A DNA stretch of 64,000 nucleotides from JALHST01 sp038316335 (GTDB taxonomy: Bacteria; Bacteroidota; Bacteroidia; Flavobacteriales; Flavobacteriaceae). The notes under the pieces are model-generated. The model was not told where the DNA came from. It made no database searches and was given only the letters and a program-made list of their open reading frames with translations. Numbering within the stretch: the first letter of the stretch is position 1; each line of letters opens with the position of its first letter. The DNA is taken from positions 48,950 through 112,949 of the forward strand of contig JBBQAM010000006.1 in the NCBI GenBank assembly GCA_038316335.1. Reading direction: 5' to 3'. Positions 25,914 to 34,026 of the stretch are shown piece after piece. Made by a program: the position numbers and the translations under genes.

Positions 25914-26396
25914 TTATGTTTTCTGATCATCGATCATCATTTCGAACCATCGGTATAGATCACCTTTGGTTATCAAGGCACCTTGTTGTATTAGTCCGAA
26001 CTTATCTAGGTTCGGATCAACAGAATAGGCTTTTGATGCAGTGAGGTACTCGATGTAGTCAGATTGCCAATTTTTTTTGAACCATTTAAAACCTGATTTT
26101 GTGGTCAAATCAATATTGGGGTTCATTACCTTCACCGAAAAAAGTTTCATTTCCTTCTTTGTCAAATAGAACAAGTGCATATGCTGGGATGAAATGTTTT
26201 CCAAGTAGGCCACCTTAGACAATACACCTTCCCAAACCAGATCACTAAAAACATCAAGTTCTTCCTCGGCGATTTGCGGTTTGTTCCTTTTTAAAGAACT
26301 CCATTCTTTGTGGGTAATCGATTGCGTGGCCAAAAAGTTGATGAATTCTTGATGAAGTTCCTCAAATTGTTGCTTGGTAAGTCGGGTATATTTCAA
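25914..26396 (-). CDS. DUF6495 family protein
   Basis: Soluble protein of 160 residues starting at a TTG codon (26396), giving MKYTRLTKQQFEELHQEFI. It is rich in aromatic and charged residues, with FKWFKKNWQSDYIEYL near residue 105. No signal peptide, membrane segment or catalytic motif is seen. The family assignment is from memory of flavobacterial proteins next to rplI; no function is known. It follows the rplI terminator on the same strand, so it is transcribed separately or by read-through. Confidence 0.65.
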   Translation of the reverse strand: MKYTRLTKQQFEELHQEFINFLATQSITHKEWSSLKRNKPQIAEEELDVFSDLVWEGVLSKVAYLENISSQHMHLFYLTKKEMKLFSVKVMNPNIDLTTKSGFKWFKKNWQSDYIEYLTASKAYSVDPNLDKFGLIQQGALITKGDLYRWFEMMIDDQKT

Positions 26397-26485
26397 TTTT
26401 TCTGAACGTTATTAACGAATTTTGGAGAATCGGAAGATTCAAAAGAGTTTATTATTAATGCGCATCTTGAATAATCTTTGGCAGC

Positions 26486-26525
26486 AAAAAACCGCCCTCT
26501 TTTAAAAGTAAAAAGATGAGCGGTT
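26486..26525 (-). terminator. Terminator of the rpsF-rpsR-rplI operon
   Basis: On the minus strand AACCGC pairs with GCGGTT, extended by TC/GA across a two-base bulge, then six T. It lies about 20 bases after the rplI stop. Confidence 0.75.
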
Positions 26526-26544
26526 CTATATTGAACTAGAAAAA

Positions 26545-26997
26545 CTATTTTGGTTCAGCTACAACTTCAAAGCCAAAGTCGACCAAAACATCCCTATGCA
26601 ATCGTATCTGTGCATTGTAAGGACCGGTTCTTTTAACCGCACCTCCTTGAATGCTAATGAATTTTTTATCAATGGCATGTCCTTCCTTCTCTAAAGCGGC
26701 GGCTAAGTCAATCGTTGTCACAGATCCGAAAAGTTTATCACCCGCACCTGTTTTAGCAGCTATTTTCAATTCAAGCGCTTTCAAAGCCTCAGCAGTTTTC
26801 TTGGCGGCATCTACGATTTTCTTCTCCTTGTGGGCTCTTTGCTTAAGATTCTCTGCCAACACCTTTTTGGCTGATGGAGTTGCCAACGAAGCCAAGCCTT
26901 GAGGAATCAGGAAATTTCTTCCGTATCCGTTCTTCACATTTACTAAATCGTCCTTAAAACCTAGGTTTTGAACGTCTTCCTTTAATATAAGTTCCAT
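26545..26997 (-). CDS. rplI: 50S ribosomal protein L9
   Basis: Large-subunit protein of 150 residues with two domains joined by a long helix. The N-terminal signature GYGRNFLIPQGLA and the helix KVLAENLKQRAHKEKKI are standard. It is the last gene of the rpsF-rpsR-rplI operon, 12 bases after rpsR, and is followed by a hairpin terminator. Length is normal. Confidence 0.97.
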   Translation of the reverse strand: MELILKEDVQNLGFKDDLVNVKNGYGRNFLIPQGLASLATPSAKKVLAENLKQRAHKEKKIVDAAKKTAEALKALELKIAAKTGAGDKLFGSVTTIDLAAALEKEGHAIDKKFISIQGGAVKRTGPYNAQIRLHRDVLVDFGFEVVAEPK

Positions 26998-27009
26998 GGT
27001 CCGTTTCTT

Positions 27010-27306
27010 TTATTTTAATAAATCCCCTACGTAGGGCATTAAAGCCAAGTGTCTTGCCCGTTTAACCGCTTGGGCAACTTTGCGCTGAAATTTCAAGGAA
27101 GTACCAGTGAGTCTTCGCGGCAAAAGTTTACCTTGTTCATTCACCAACTTCATCAAGAAATCGGGATCCTTATAATCTACGTACTTAATACCTGATTTTT
27201 TGAAACGGCAATATTTTTTTTTCGTATTGGTCTCAATATTCAAAGGGGTTAGATATCTGACATCCCCATCCTTTTTACCTTTTGCTTGTTGTTCTATCGT
27301 TGCCAT
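27010..27306 (-). CDS. rpsR: 30S ribosomal protein S18
   Basis: Small-subunit protein of 98 residues that pairs with S6 on the ribosome platform. The core YVDYKDPDFLMKLVNEQGK and LPRRLTGTSLKFQRKVAQAV is diagnostic. The N terminus is about 20 residues longer than in E. coli and lysine-rich, as usual in Bacteroidota. The single Cys in KKYCRFKKSG does not make a zinc site. It sits 5 bases downstream of rpsF. Confidence 0.96.
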   Translation of the reverse strand: MATIEQQAKGKKDGDVRYLTPLNIETNTKKKYCRFKKSGIKYVDYKDPDFLMKLVNEQGKLLPRRLTGTSLKFQRKVAQAVKRARHLALMPYVGDLLK

Positions 27307-27311
27307 ACTAT

Positions 27312-27653
27312 CTATGCTTTAGCGGTTTTTGATCGGTTTCTTCTTTTTTCAGCCCAAGCCACGGCGTGCTTATCAAGTTTTACGGTCAAAAAACGCATGA
27401 TGCGCTCATCCCTTTTGAACTCTTGTTCATAAGGACCGACCGTTTCCCCTGGAGAGGCAAATTCGAACAAATGGTAAAAACCACTTTTTTTATGTTGAAT
27501 GGGATACGCCAATTTTTTTAGGCCCCAATTCTCTTTGGCAACCATCTTGGCGCCATTGTTAATTAAGAAATCCTCGAATTTCTTAACTGTTTCCTCTATC
27601 TGTACATCAGATAGAACGGGATTCAAAATGAAAACAGTTTCGTAATGGTTCAT
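27312..27653 (-). CDS. rpsF: 30S ribosomal protein S6
   Basis: Small-subunit protein of 113 residues, partner of S18. MNHYETVFILNPVLSD at the start and WGLKKLAYPIQHKKSGFYHLFEF in the middle are typical. First gene of the operon, with a consensus promoter 24 bases upstream and a leader of about 18 bases, too short for the S6:S18 leader structure known from other bacteria. Confidence 0.97.
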   Translation of the reverse strand: MNHYETVFILNPVLSDVQIEETVKKFEDFLINNGAKMVAKENWGLKKLAYPIQHKKSGFYHLFEFASPGETVGPYEQEFKRDERIMRFLTVKLDKHAVAWAEKRRNRSKTAKA

Positions 27654-27676
27654 ATTAATCTATCTTTTTAGGATCG

Positions 27677-27707
27677 CAAAAGTAATAATATTTACGACTA
27701 TTTACAA
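27677..27707 (-). promoter_or_regulatory. Promoter of the rpsF operon
   Basis: On the minus strand: TTG (27707-27705), 20-base spacer, TACTTTTG (27684-27677). This is a complete consensus match at the right distance from rpsF. Confidence 0.75.
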
Positions 27708-27887
27708 GAAAACGGAAATTTCTTCGTTATAGCTAAAACATTCATAAAAAATGAACTTAACCAAATCTTAACTAATGATCATTTACCAATTACACAGGAT
27801 ACCTTGCAATGTTTACAACTTTTATTGTAGTTCAATGCAAATTTTCGGTAATTTGTCGATGATTTAACCCCACAAATCAACCCATTT

Positions 27888-28580
27888 ATGAAATTAAGAA
27901 GTATTATTGTTGACGATTCGTCTATGCAACGTATGGCGGTTGCGAAACTGGTCAACAACCACCCGAACCTAGCAATGGTGGCCGAATACAGTAACGCTAT
28001 CGAGGCAAAAAATGGCATTAAAAATAATGAGATCGATCTTATTTTTCTTGACGTCGAAATGCCTATTATCAATGGATTCGACCTACTCGAATCACTTGAA
28101 AACAGTCCGCAAGTAATCTTGATAACCGGAAAACCCGATTATGCCCTTAAAGCTTTCGACTATGATGTAACAGACTATTTGCACAAGCCTATTACCATGG
28201 CCCGTTTTGATGCTTCTGTCAAAAGGGCGGTTGCCAAATTTGAGCAAATGCATAGGGTTGATGAGGATGAAGAGCATATCTTCGTAAAAAGTAATCTTAA
28301 AAAGCGAAAAGTGATCCTTAATGATATTAAGTGGATCGAAGCCCTAGGAGATTACATCAAGTTGGTAACCGATGAAGCGAATATCGTTATTTTATCAACA
28401 ATGAAATCGTTTGAAAAACAATTGCCAGAGGAAAAGTTCTTGCGCATTCACAAATCGTATATTATCAATTTGGAGAAAGTCGAGAAATTCAACAGTAAGA
28501 ATGTCGAAGTGAGCGGAAGGTCTATTCCTTTGAGCCGCAATAAGAAGACTGAACTGGCTGAAGCATTGAGCAACGTATAG
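27888..28580 (+). CDS. LytTR-family response regulator
   Basis: Cytosolic two-component regulator of 230 residues. The receiver domain (about 1-120) has the acidic pair in IVDDSSMQR, the phosphoacceptor Asp in IFLDVEMP, and the conserved Lys in LHKPI. The C-terminal LytTR DNA-binding domain (about 130-228) has IKWIEALGDYIKLVT and FLRIHKSYIINL. No histidine kinase is adjacent, so the partner is encoded elsewhere. A near-consensus promoter (TTG, about 20 bases, TAATTTG) ends at 27855. Confidence 0.93.
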   Translation: MKLRSIIVDDSSMQRMAVAKLVNNHPNLAMVAEYSNAIEAKNGIKNNEIDLIFLDVEMPIINGFDLLESLENSPQVILITGKPDYALKAFDYDVTDYLHKPITMARFDASVKRAVAKFEQMHRVDEDEEHIFVKSNLKKRKVILNDIKWIEALGDYIKLVTDEANIVILSTMKSFEKQLPEEKFLRIHKSYIINLEKVEKFNSKNVEVSGRSIPLSRNKKTELAEALSNV

Positions 28581-28587
28581 TGTTTAT

Positions 28588-31044
28588 TTATATGTGATCT
28601 ACATTGTAGATTACGCGTACACTTTTAAAGTGGGAAATAGCATTGAAGGATTTTTCGATCCTTTTAATGCTATTTTTAGTTTTATGCAATGACCCACTCA
28701 TGGGGATCTTTATAAGGATGTTTTTTAAAAATTGATTTCGAATGCGCGCGACAGCGGGAAATTCAGGCCCAAGAACGTCTCCTTTCCATACATTTCGCAA
28801 CGACTTGGCAAACCAATCGGTGGCTTCGTTCAGTTTATTATAATCCTTGTGCTTAAAGGTGATTTTAATTATTCTGTTGATCGGAGGGTACTTAAACTGT
28901 TCCCGTTCATATACCTGTTCTTTATACATATTTGCAAAATCGCCTCCAGCCACCTGTATCAATATCTTATGCTGTGGATTATATGTTTGGATGATTACCC
29001 TGCCTCTTTTTTTGGTACGCCCTGCTCTACCGGCGACCTGGGTCAATAGTTGAAAACTTCTTTCATATGCCCTGTAGTCTGGAAAATTCAAAAGAGCGTC
29101 TGCATTCATGATTCCAACAAGATTCACGTTCCTGAAATCAAGCCCTTTGCTTAACATTTGAGTGCCTACCAGCACATCTAATTCCTGTTGTTCAAAAGCC
29201 GTAATAATTTTCTCATAGGCAAATTTTCCGCGTGTTGTGTCCAAATCCATTCTACCTACCCTGGCTTCCGGAAAAAGCTCCCGTAATTCCTGCTCTACTT
29301 GCTCGGTTCCAAAGCCCTTGGTATCCAAGGTCGCACTACCACAAGCCAAACAACGTTCTTGTAAAGCCATATGGTATCCACAATAATGGCAGCGAAGTTG
29401 TTTGTTGTTTTGGTGATAGGTCAAGCTAACATCGCAATTCGGACACTGGGGCGCATGCCCACACGTAGTACATTCGACAACGGGCGCATATCCCCGGCGG
29501 TTTTGAAATAGGATAACCTGTTCCCCAAGGTCTAAGGTATTCCTAATTTCAGCTTGCAAGCGCTCCGAAAAATGTCCGTTCATTTTATGTTTGCGTCTTT
29601 GATCTTTTAGATCAACGAGCTCCATATCGGGCATTAGGACATTGCCATAGCGACGGTCAATTTGGGCGTAGCCATATTTTCCGAGCTGAACATTGTAAAA
29701 GCTTTCTATGCTAGGAGTCGCCGAACCCAATAAAATATTGCATTCATGTAGTTTTGAAAGCACAATGGCTGCATCCCGTGCATGATATCTAGGCGCAGGA
29801 TCAAACTGTTTGAAAGACCCCTCGTGCTCCTCATCGACAATGATCAAACCAAGCTTAGAAAATGGCAGGAACAAAGCAGATCTGGCCCCAATCACTATTT
29901 GTGCCTTGGCCCTTTTTGTAAGCACATTATTCCACACCTCAATGCGCTCATGCACAGAATATCTGGAATGATACACTGCAACCTTCTCCCCAAAATACTC
30001 CTGTAATCTCGTAATCAGTTGGGTTGTCAATGCAATTTCCGGCAATAAATAGAGCACCTGATTTCCTGAATTGATACACTTTTCAATCAAATCAACATAC
30101 ACTTCGGTCTTCCCGGATGAAGTTACACCATGAAGTAACGTTACCTTATTTTTTTCAAAACTGCCCGAAATTACTTCCAAGGCATTCTGTTGATAGGCAT
30201 TCAATGCCTTGAGGGATTCATTTTCAGCATTGCCCTCATAGGTCACTCGATCCGTCTTAACCTGATACTCCTCTAGAATACCCTTATCAATCAGGGATTT
30301 GATGACGGCTTTTGAACCTCCACTTGAAAGTTCCAGGTCAGTGATTGTTATTGGCTTTCTTGTGGCCGCCTGTAGTTGGAACAATGCCAGAACGACCTGA
30401 CTTTGTTTGGGTGCGCGGGACATGGAGCCAAGTAGGGCTTCTAGTTTGTCCTCTTCAAAATAGGCCTGTCCCAGTTTTACATGACGTACTAATTTAGGTT
30501 TGTACTGTTCATAGATTTCTTCCTTTAAAACGATTACATTCTTTAGAAGGAGCCGATTGAGCACGGGAAGGACATTTTTGCGATCTATTATCGCACTTAC
30601 CTCATGCACTTTCAATGACGATTGATGGCAAAGCGCCTCATAGACTAAAAATTCATCATCCTGGAGGGCTGCTTCATCGATTGTAATCCTTTCATTCTTA
30701 AGAATCAGTGTTTCGCTTTCGAGCAAAAAGGCACTTGGGACGGCACTTCTGAAAACTTCGCCAAGGGTACACATATAGTATTCTGCTATCCAGTGCCAAT
30801 GTTCTAATTGAACTTGGTTGACAATCGGATAGTCGTCTAAAATTTGATGTATTTCCTTGGCTTCATACGCGGTGGGAGCTTCTGTATGTACGGCATAAAC
30901 AAGGCCGGTATAGATTTTGGATTTCCCGAAAGGGACCGCCACGCGCATTCCAGGAAGCAGAAAATGTGCCTCGGCATCCGAAATACGATAGGTAAAAAGC
31001 TTTTCGAGTGGTATTGGTAGAATTACATGAATAAAGTATTGCAT
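28588..31044 (-). CDS. priA: Primosomal protein N' (replication restart helicase PriA)
   Basis: 3'-to-5' DNA helicase of 818 residues that reloads the replisome at stalled forks. Walker A is LLHGVTSSGKTEVY, the DEAH-type box is IVDEEHEGSFK, and the zinc region shows CTTCGHAPQCPNC then CHYCGYH and CLACGS. Helicase motifs V-VI include VGTQMLSKGLDF and QVAGRAGR. Last gene of the nadC-brkB-DUF2147-priA run, 14 bases after DUF2147, and convergent with the response regulator gene. Confidence 0.97.
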   Translation of the reverse strand: MQYFIHVILPIPLEKLFTYRISDAEAHFLLPGMRVAVPFGKSKIYTGLVYAVHTEAPTAYEAKEIHQILDDYPIVNQVQLEHWHWIAEYYMCTLGEVFRSAVPSAFLLESETLILKNERITIDEAALQDDEFLVYEALCHQSSLKVHEVSAIIDRKNVLPVLNRLLLKNVIVLKEEIYEQYKPKLVRHVKLGQAYFEEDKLEALLGSMSRAPKQSQVVLALFQLQAATRKPITITDLELSSGGSKAVIKSLIDKGILEEYQVKTDRVTYEGNAENESLKALNAYQQNALEVISGSFEKNKVTLLHGVTSSGKTEVYVDLIEKCINSGNQVLYLLPEIALTTQLITRLQEYFGEKVAVYHSRYSVHERIEVWNNVLTKRAKAQIVIGARSALFLPFSKLGLIIVDEEHEGSFKQFDPAPRYHARDAAIVLSKLHECNILLGSATPSIESFYNVQLGKYGYAQIDRRYGNVLMPDMELVDLKDQRRKHKMNGHFSERLQAEIRNTLDLGEQVILFQNRRGYAPVVECTTCGHAPQCPNCDVSLTYHQNNKQLRCHYCGYHMALQERCLACGSATLDTKGFGTEQVEQELRELFPEARVGRMDLDTTRGKFAYEKIITAFEQQELDVLVGTQMLSKGLDFRNVNLVGIMNADALLNFPDYRAYERSFQLLTQVAGRAGRTKKRGRVIIQTYNPQHKILIQVAGGDFANMYKEQVYEREQFKYPPINRIIKITFKHKDYNKLNEATDWFAKSLRNVWKGDVLGPEFPAVARIRNQFLKNILIKIPMSGSLHKTKNSIKRIEKSFNAISHFKSVRVIYNVDHI

Positions 31045-31058
31045 AGTGCCTTTGCCTT

Positions 31059-31499
31059 CTATCCTTGCACACGAATCCAGGTCTGCGTTCGATATATAAA
31101 TGCAAGATATCCCCGTACTCTAAGCTCATCGGCATTATCAGGGTTCAACCAAATTTTACATCGAAAGGTCATGGCCTGCTCCGGATCAAAAAGCGTATCA
31201 CCCTTATATATCCCCTTTCCATGGTGTTCGGCACCGTCGATAATGGTCATCCCTAAAATTGGTTCGTTTTTCATTTCCCCATCACATTTGGAGCATACCA
31301 TATTTTCTTTCCCTTCTTCCAAAATCTTAACGACATGACCATACATGAGTCCATCTTTTTCATAAATGGAGATAACGGCCTTTGGCTTTCCAGTTCGGTC
31401 ATCGATGGTTTTCCATTCCCCGAAAATACTTTGGGCGGAAACCATACCTGTTGTTACCATAAACAGGCAAAAAATCAATATACTACCCTTCATCCTCAT
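31059..31499 (-). CDS. DUF2147 domain-containing exported protein
   Basis: Protein of 146 residues with a signal peptide ending near VSAQ (residue 23). The mature part starts SIFGEWKTIDDRTGKPKAVI, the standard DUF2147 opening, and ends in WIRVQG. A CSKC motif may form a disulfide in the periplasm. The domain is a small beta structure; no activity is known. The start could also be the Met at 31493. It overlaps the upstream brkB-type gene by 17 bases. Confidence 0.88.
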   Translation of the reverse strand: MRMKGSILIFCLFMVTTGMVSAQSIFGEWKTIDDRTGKPKAVISIYEKDGLMYGHVVKILEEGKENMVCSKCDGEMKNEPILGMTIIDGAEHHGKGIYKGDTLFDPEQAMTFRCKIWLNPDNADELRVRGYLAFIYRTQTWIRVQG

Positions 31500-32466
31500 T
31501 TTTTAAGTAGGTTTTTCGCAGTGAATTCAAGGTGGCATTCAACTCAAATCCAAGTAGCAATATATTGGAATTTAACCAAATGAACACTAATAAAATCAAC
31601 AATCCGCCCAAGGCCCCGTATAATTCGTTATAGGTAGCAATTTTATCAACATAGATACCAAAAAGGTACGAAGTGAGCGTAAACAGAATGGTCGTCATAA
31701 GCGCCCCTATTGAAAAGAACTTTGAGTGGCTTCGTGCAGTTCCAAAATAATACAATATAGCTGTTGTTAGATAGGAAAGAAGTAGAAAAAAGAGCACTTT
31801 TATTATCTTTAATAAATAAATATCGTCTTTTTCCAAAACGATGCCATAGGCTTTCAGGAAAAAATCACTGTACACTTTTTGGGTATAGAATTCTAAATAG
31901 ACGAATACTACTGCACCAATAATAAGTAGTATCGATAATATCAGTCCGATTCCCATCGCATAAGCATATTGTCTAAAAAAATTACGGTTTAAATTAACGT
32001 GGTACGAATTTTCAAAACCACCGAAAATGGCATTAACCCCATTAGTCATTAAAAAAATAGACGTAATGAATGCCAAGATGGAAGACCAAAGGTCTCCCCG
32101 TTCCTGCGCTTGGATCTGTTGATAGATTTCACCAAAGTAATCGCCGGTCGCGGTCGGTAAAAATGATTCCAGGAACATCAAAAATTGTGAGTCAAAATTG
32201 GCATTCCCAACTTTAACATATGGAATTATAAATGGCACGAGGGTCAATAAGAAAATCAATAAGGGGAACAATGCCAAAAAAATACTAAAGGAAATGGCAC
32301 TTGCCCGTATGGAAAGTGTGCCTTGTACGATTCCAAAAAAATACATTTCAATTAGATCGTAAAGCGAAAGCCCCTCAAATGCGCGCAACTTTATCTTTTT
32401 TAAAAGTCTTGCCACCCAATTTATTACTGGTATTTTATCGACTTTCTTCTCGATTTCTGCTGACAT
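31483..32466 (-). CDS. YihY/BrkB family inner-membrane protein
   Basis: Integral membrane protein of 327 residues with about six transmembrane helices. Family features are the SISIFLALFPLLIFLL-type first helix region preceded by RASAISF, and the YGALGGLLILLVFIWLNSNILLLG helix near the C terminus. The older label ribonuclease BN is an error for this family. Transport or envelope function is assumed but not known. The ATG directly follows the nadC stop. Confidence 0.92.
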   Translation of the reverse strand: MSAEIEKKVDKIPVINWVARLLKKIKLRAFEGLSLYDLIEMYFFGIVQGTLSIRASAISFSIFLALFPLLIFLLTLVPFIIPYVKVGNANFDSQFLMFLESFLPTATGDYFGEIYQQIQAQERGDLWSSILAFITSIFLMTNGVNAIFGGFENSYHVNLNRNFFRQYAYAMGIGLILSILLIIGAVVFVYLEFYTQKVYSDFFLKAYGIVLEKDDIYLLKIIKVLFFLLLSYLTTAILYYFGTARSHSKFFSIGALMTTILFTLTSYLFGIYVDKIATYNELYGALGGLLILLVFIWLNSNILLLGFELNATLNSLRKTYLKNEDEG

Positions 32467-33324
32467 CTATACCGCTTTAAGACTCAGGTCCATACTAGAA
32501 ATTGAATGTGTCAAGGCCCCTGATGAAATATAATCGACCCCACATTCGGCATATTTTCGGAGTGTGGTTTCATTGATGCCCCCTGATGATTCGGTCAGAC
32601 ATTGATTCCCAATCATTGCAACAGCCGCACGCGTGTCGTCATAGTTGAAGTTATCCAAAAGAATTCGATAGATTCCTTTAGATCTGAGTATTTCTCGAAC
32701 TTCGTCAAGATTGCGCGCCTCTACGATTATTTTTAAGTCTTTATGATTATTTTTTAAATAGTGCTGTGTGTTCACAATGGCCTGAGTAATGCCTCCGGAA
32801 AAATCAATATGGTTGTCTTTTAACATAATCATATCGTATAAAGCAAATCGATGATTTTCCCCACCACCAATTTTTACAGCCCATTTCTCCAAGGCACGAA
32901 TTCCCGGTGTAGTCTTTCGAGTATCCAGGATTTTTGTCCCTGTACCCTCCAAAAGCTTAACGTAGCCGTTGGTTTTGGTGGCTATGGCACTCATTCGCTG
33001 CATTGCATTCAATACCACACGCTCCCCTTTTAAGATACTCTGGGAGCTTCCTTTTATATAGAACGCAATATCCCCATATTTTATTGAACACCCGTCCGCG
33101 ATTAAAATTTCCATTTCCAGATGCGGGTCGATATAGGTAAAAACCTGCTTTGCGAAATCGACTCCTGCCAATATTCCATTGTCTTTTACCAAAAGTTTTG
33201 CCCGCCCAGTCGCCGATAACGGAATGCAAGCCAATGAACTATGATCCCCATCGCCAACATCCTCTCGAATGGCATTCTTAATGATACGTTCAATCTCCTC
33301 CTGAAACTGTTCTTTCGAAATCAT
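32467..33324 (-). CDS. nadC: Nicotinate-nucleotide pyrophosphorylase (carboxylating)
   Basis: Converts quinolinate and PRPP to nicotinate mononucleotide in de novo NAD synthesis. The 285-residue protein has DTRKTTPGIRALEKWAVKIGGGENHR (quinolinate/PRPP site), MLKDNHI, EARNLDEV and ESSGGINETTLR motifs, all intact. It heads the minus-strand operon with brkB, DUF2147 and priA and is divergent from rlmH. Confidence 0.96.
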   Translation of the reverse strand: MISKEQFQEEIERIIKNAIREDVGDGDHSSLACIPLSATGRAKLLVKDNGILAGVDFAKQVFTYIDPHLEMEILIADGCSIKYGDIAFYIKGSSQSILKGERVVLNAMQRMSAIATKTNGYVKLLEGTGTKILDTRKTTPGIRALEKWAVKIGGGENHRFALYDMIMLKDNHIDFSGGITQAIVNTQHYLKNNHKDLKIIVEARNLDEVREILRSKGIYRILLDNFNYDDTRAAVAMIGNQCLTESSGGINETTLRKYAECGVDYISSGALTHSISSMDLSLKAV

Positions 33325-33412
33325 GAATAAAACGTTTAATGCGAATTTACTAAATAGTTGCCGGGTTATCTGGTAGTTTAAGATTTGTGCCGAAGTATTT
33401 ACGATTATGTAT

Positions 33413-33442
33413 TTGGCTTTTGAACATTGAAAACTACATTTG
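33413..33442 (+). promoter_or_regulatory. Promoter of rlmH, implying a leaderless transcript
   Basis: TTG (33413-33415), 19-base spacer, TACATTTG (33435-33442) is a full consensus match. The rlmH ATG begins at 33447, only 4 bases after the -7 element, so transcription would start on or next to the start codon. Confidence 0.65.
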
Positions 33443-33446
33443 CCCT

Positions 33447-33920
33447 ATGACGATTAAACTGATAGCTGTTGGTAAAACCGATGGAAAGGCACTTCAAGAG
33501 CTGCTTCATTCGTACGAAAGTCGCTTGAAGTTCTATGTCAAGTATGAACTCGAAATCATTCCTGACCTTAAAAACACCAAGAATATTTCAGAAGACCAAC
33601 AACGGGAAAAAGAGGGAATACTCATTTTAAAGAAATTAGATCCAGCGGATGTGTTGGTACTATTCGATGAAAGGGGTAAATCGTATTCTTCTATCGATTT
33701 TGCACACTATCTTCAGAAAAAAATGAATTCAGGCATCAAACGTTTAGTATTGGTTATCGGAGGCCCGTATGGCTTTAGTACTAGTGTACATGAAGTGGCA
33801 CAAGCAAAAATAAGCTTATCTAAAATGACCTTTTCACACCAAATGGTGCGTCTCTTCGCTGTAGAACAGCTTTATCGGGCATTTACGATATTGCGGAATG
33901 AGCCCTACCATCACGAATGA
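33447..33920 (+). CDS. rlmH: 23S rRNA (pseudouridine(1915)-N3)-methyltransferase RlmH
   Basis: SPOUT methyltransferase of 157 residues that methylates pseudouridine 1915 in helix 69. I start it at 33447 (MTIKLIAVGKT) because this matches the RlmH N terminus; the open frame reaches 33387 but the extra 20 residues look unrelated. Knot motifs are LVLVIGGPYGFSTSVHE and ISLSKMTFSHQMVRLFAVEQLYRAFTI, ending in PYHHE. It is a single gene with a promoter immediately upstream. Confidence 0.96.
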   Translation: MTIKLIAVGKTDGKALQELLHSYESRLKFYVKYELEIIPDLKNTKNISEDQQREKEGILILKKLDPADVLVLFDERGKSYSSIDFAHYLQKKMNSGIKRLVLVIGGPYGFSTSVHEVAQAKISLSKMTFSHQMVRLFAVEQLYRAFTILRNEPYHHE

Positions 33921-34026
33921 TGGGCCAAAACCAATGGAGGCTTGCCATCCAGTTAGTTCAATTATTCGCTAAAAATTTTTAAGGGTAGAGACGACGCACT
34001 ATTGGTGTCTGTCTAAATTATCAAAA

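Noticed and set aside
28620..28690. Regulatory hairpin between the response regulator and priA
   Set aside because: The apparent repeats lie inside the priA coding end and fit its codons; there are only 7 bases between the two genes.
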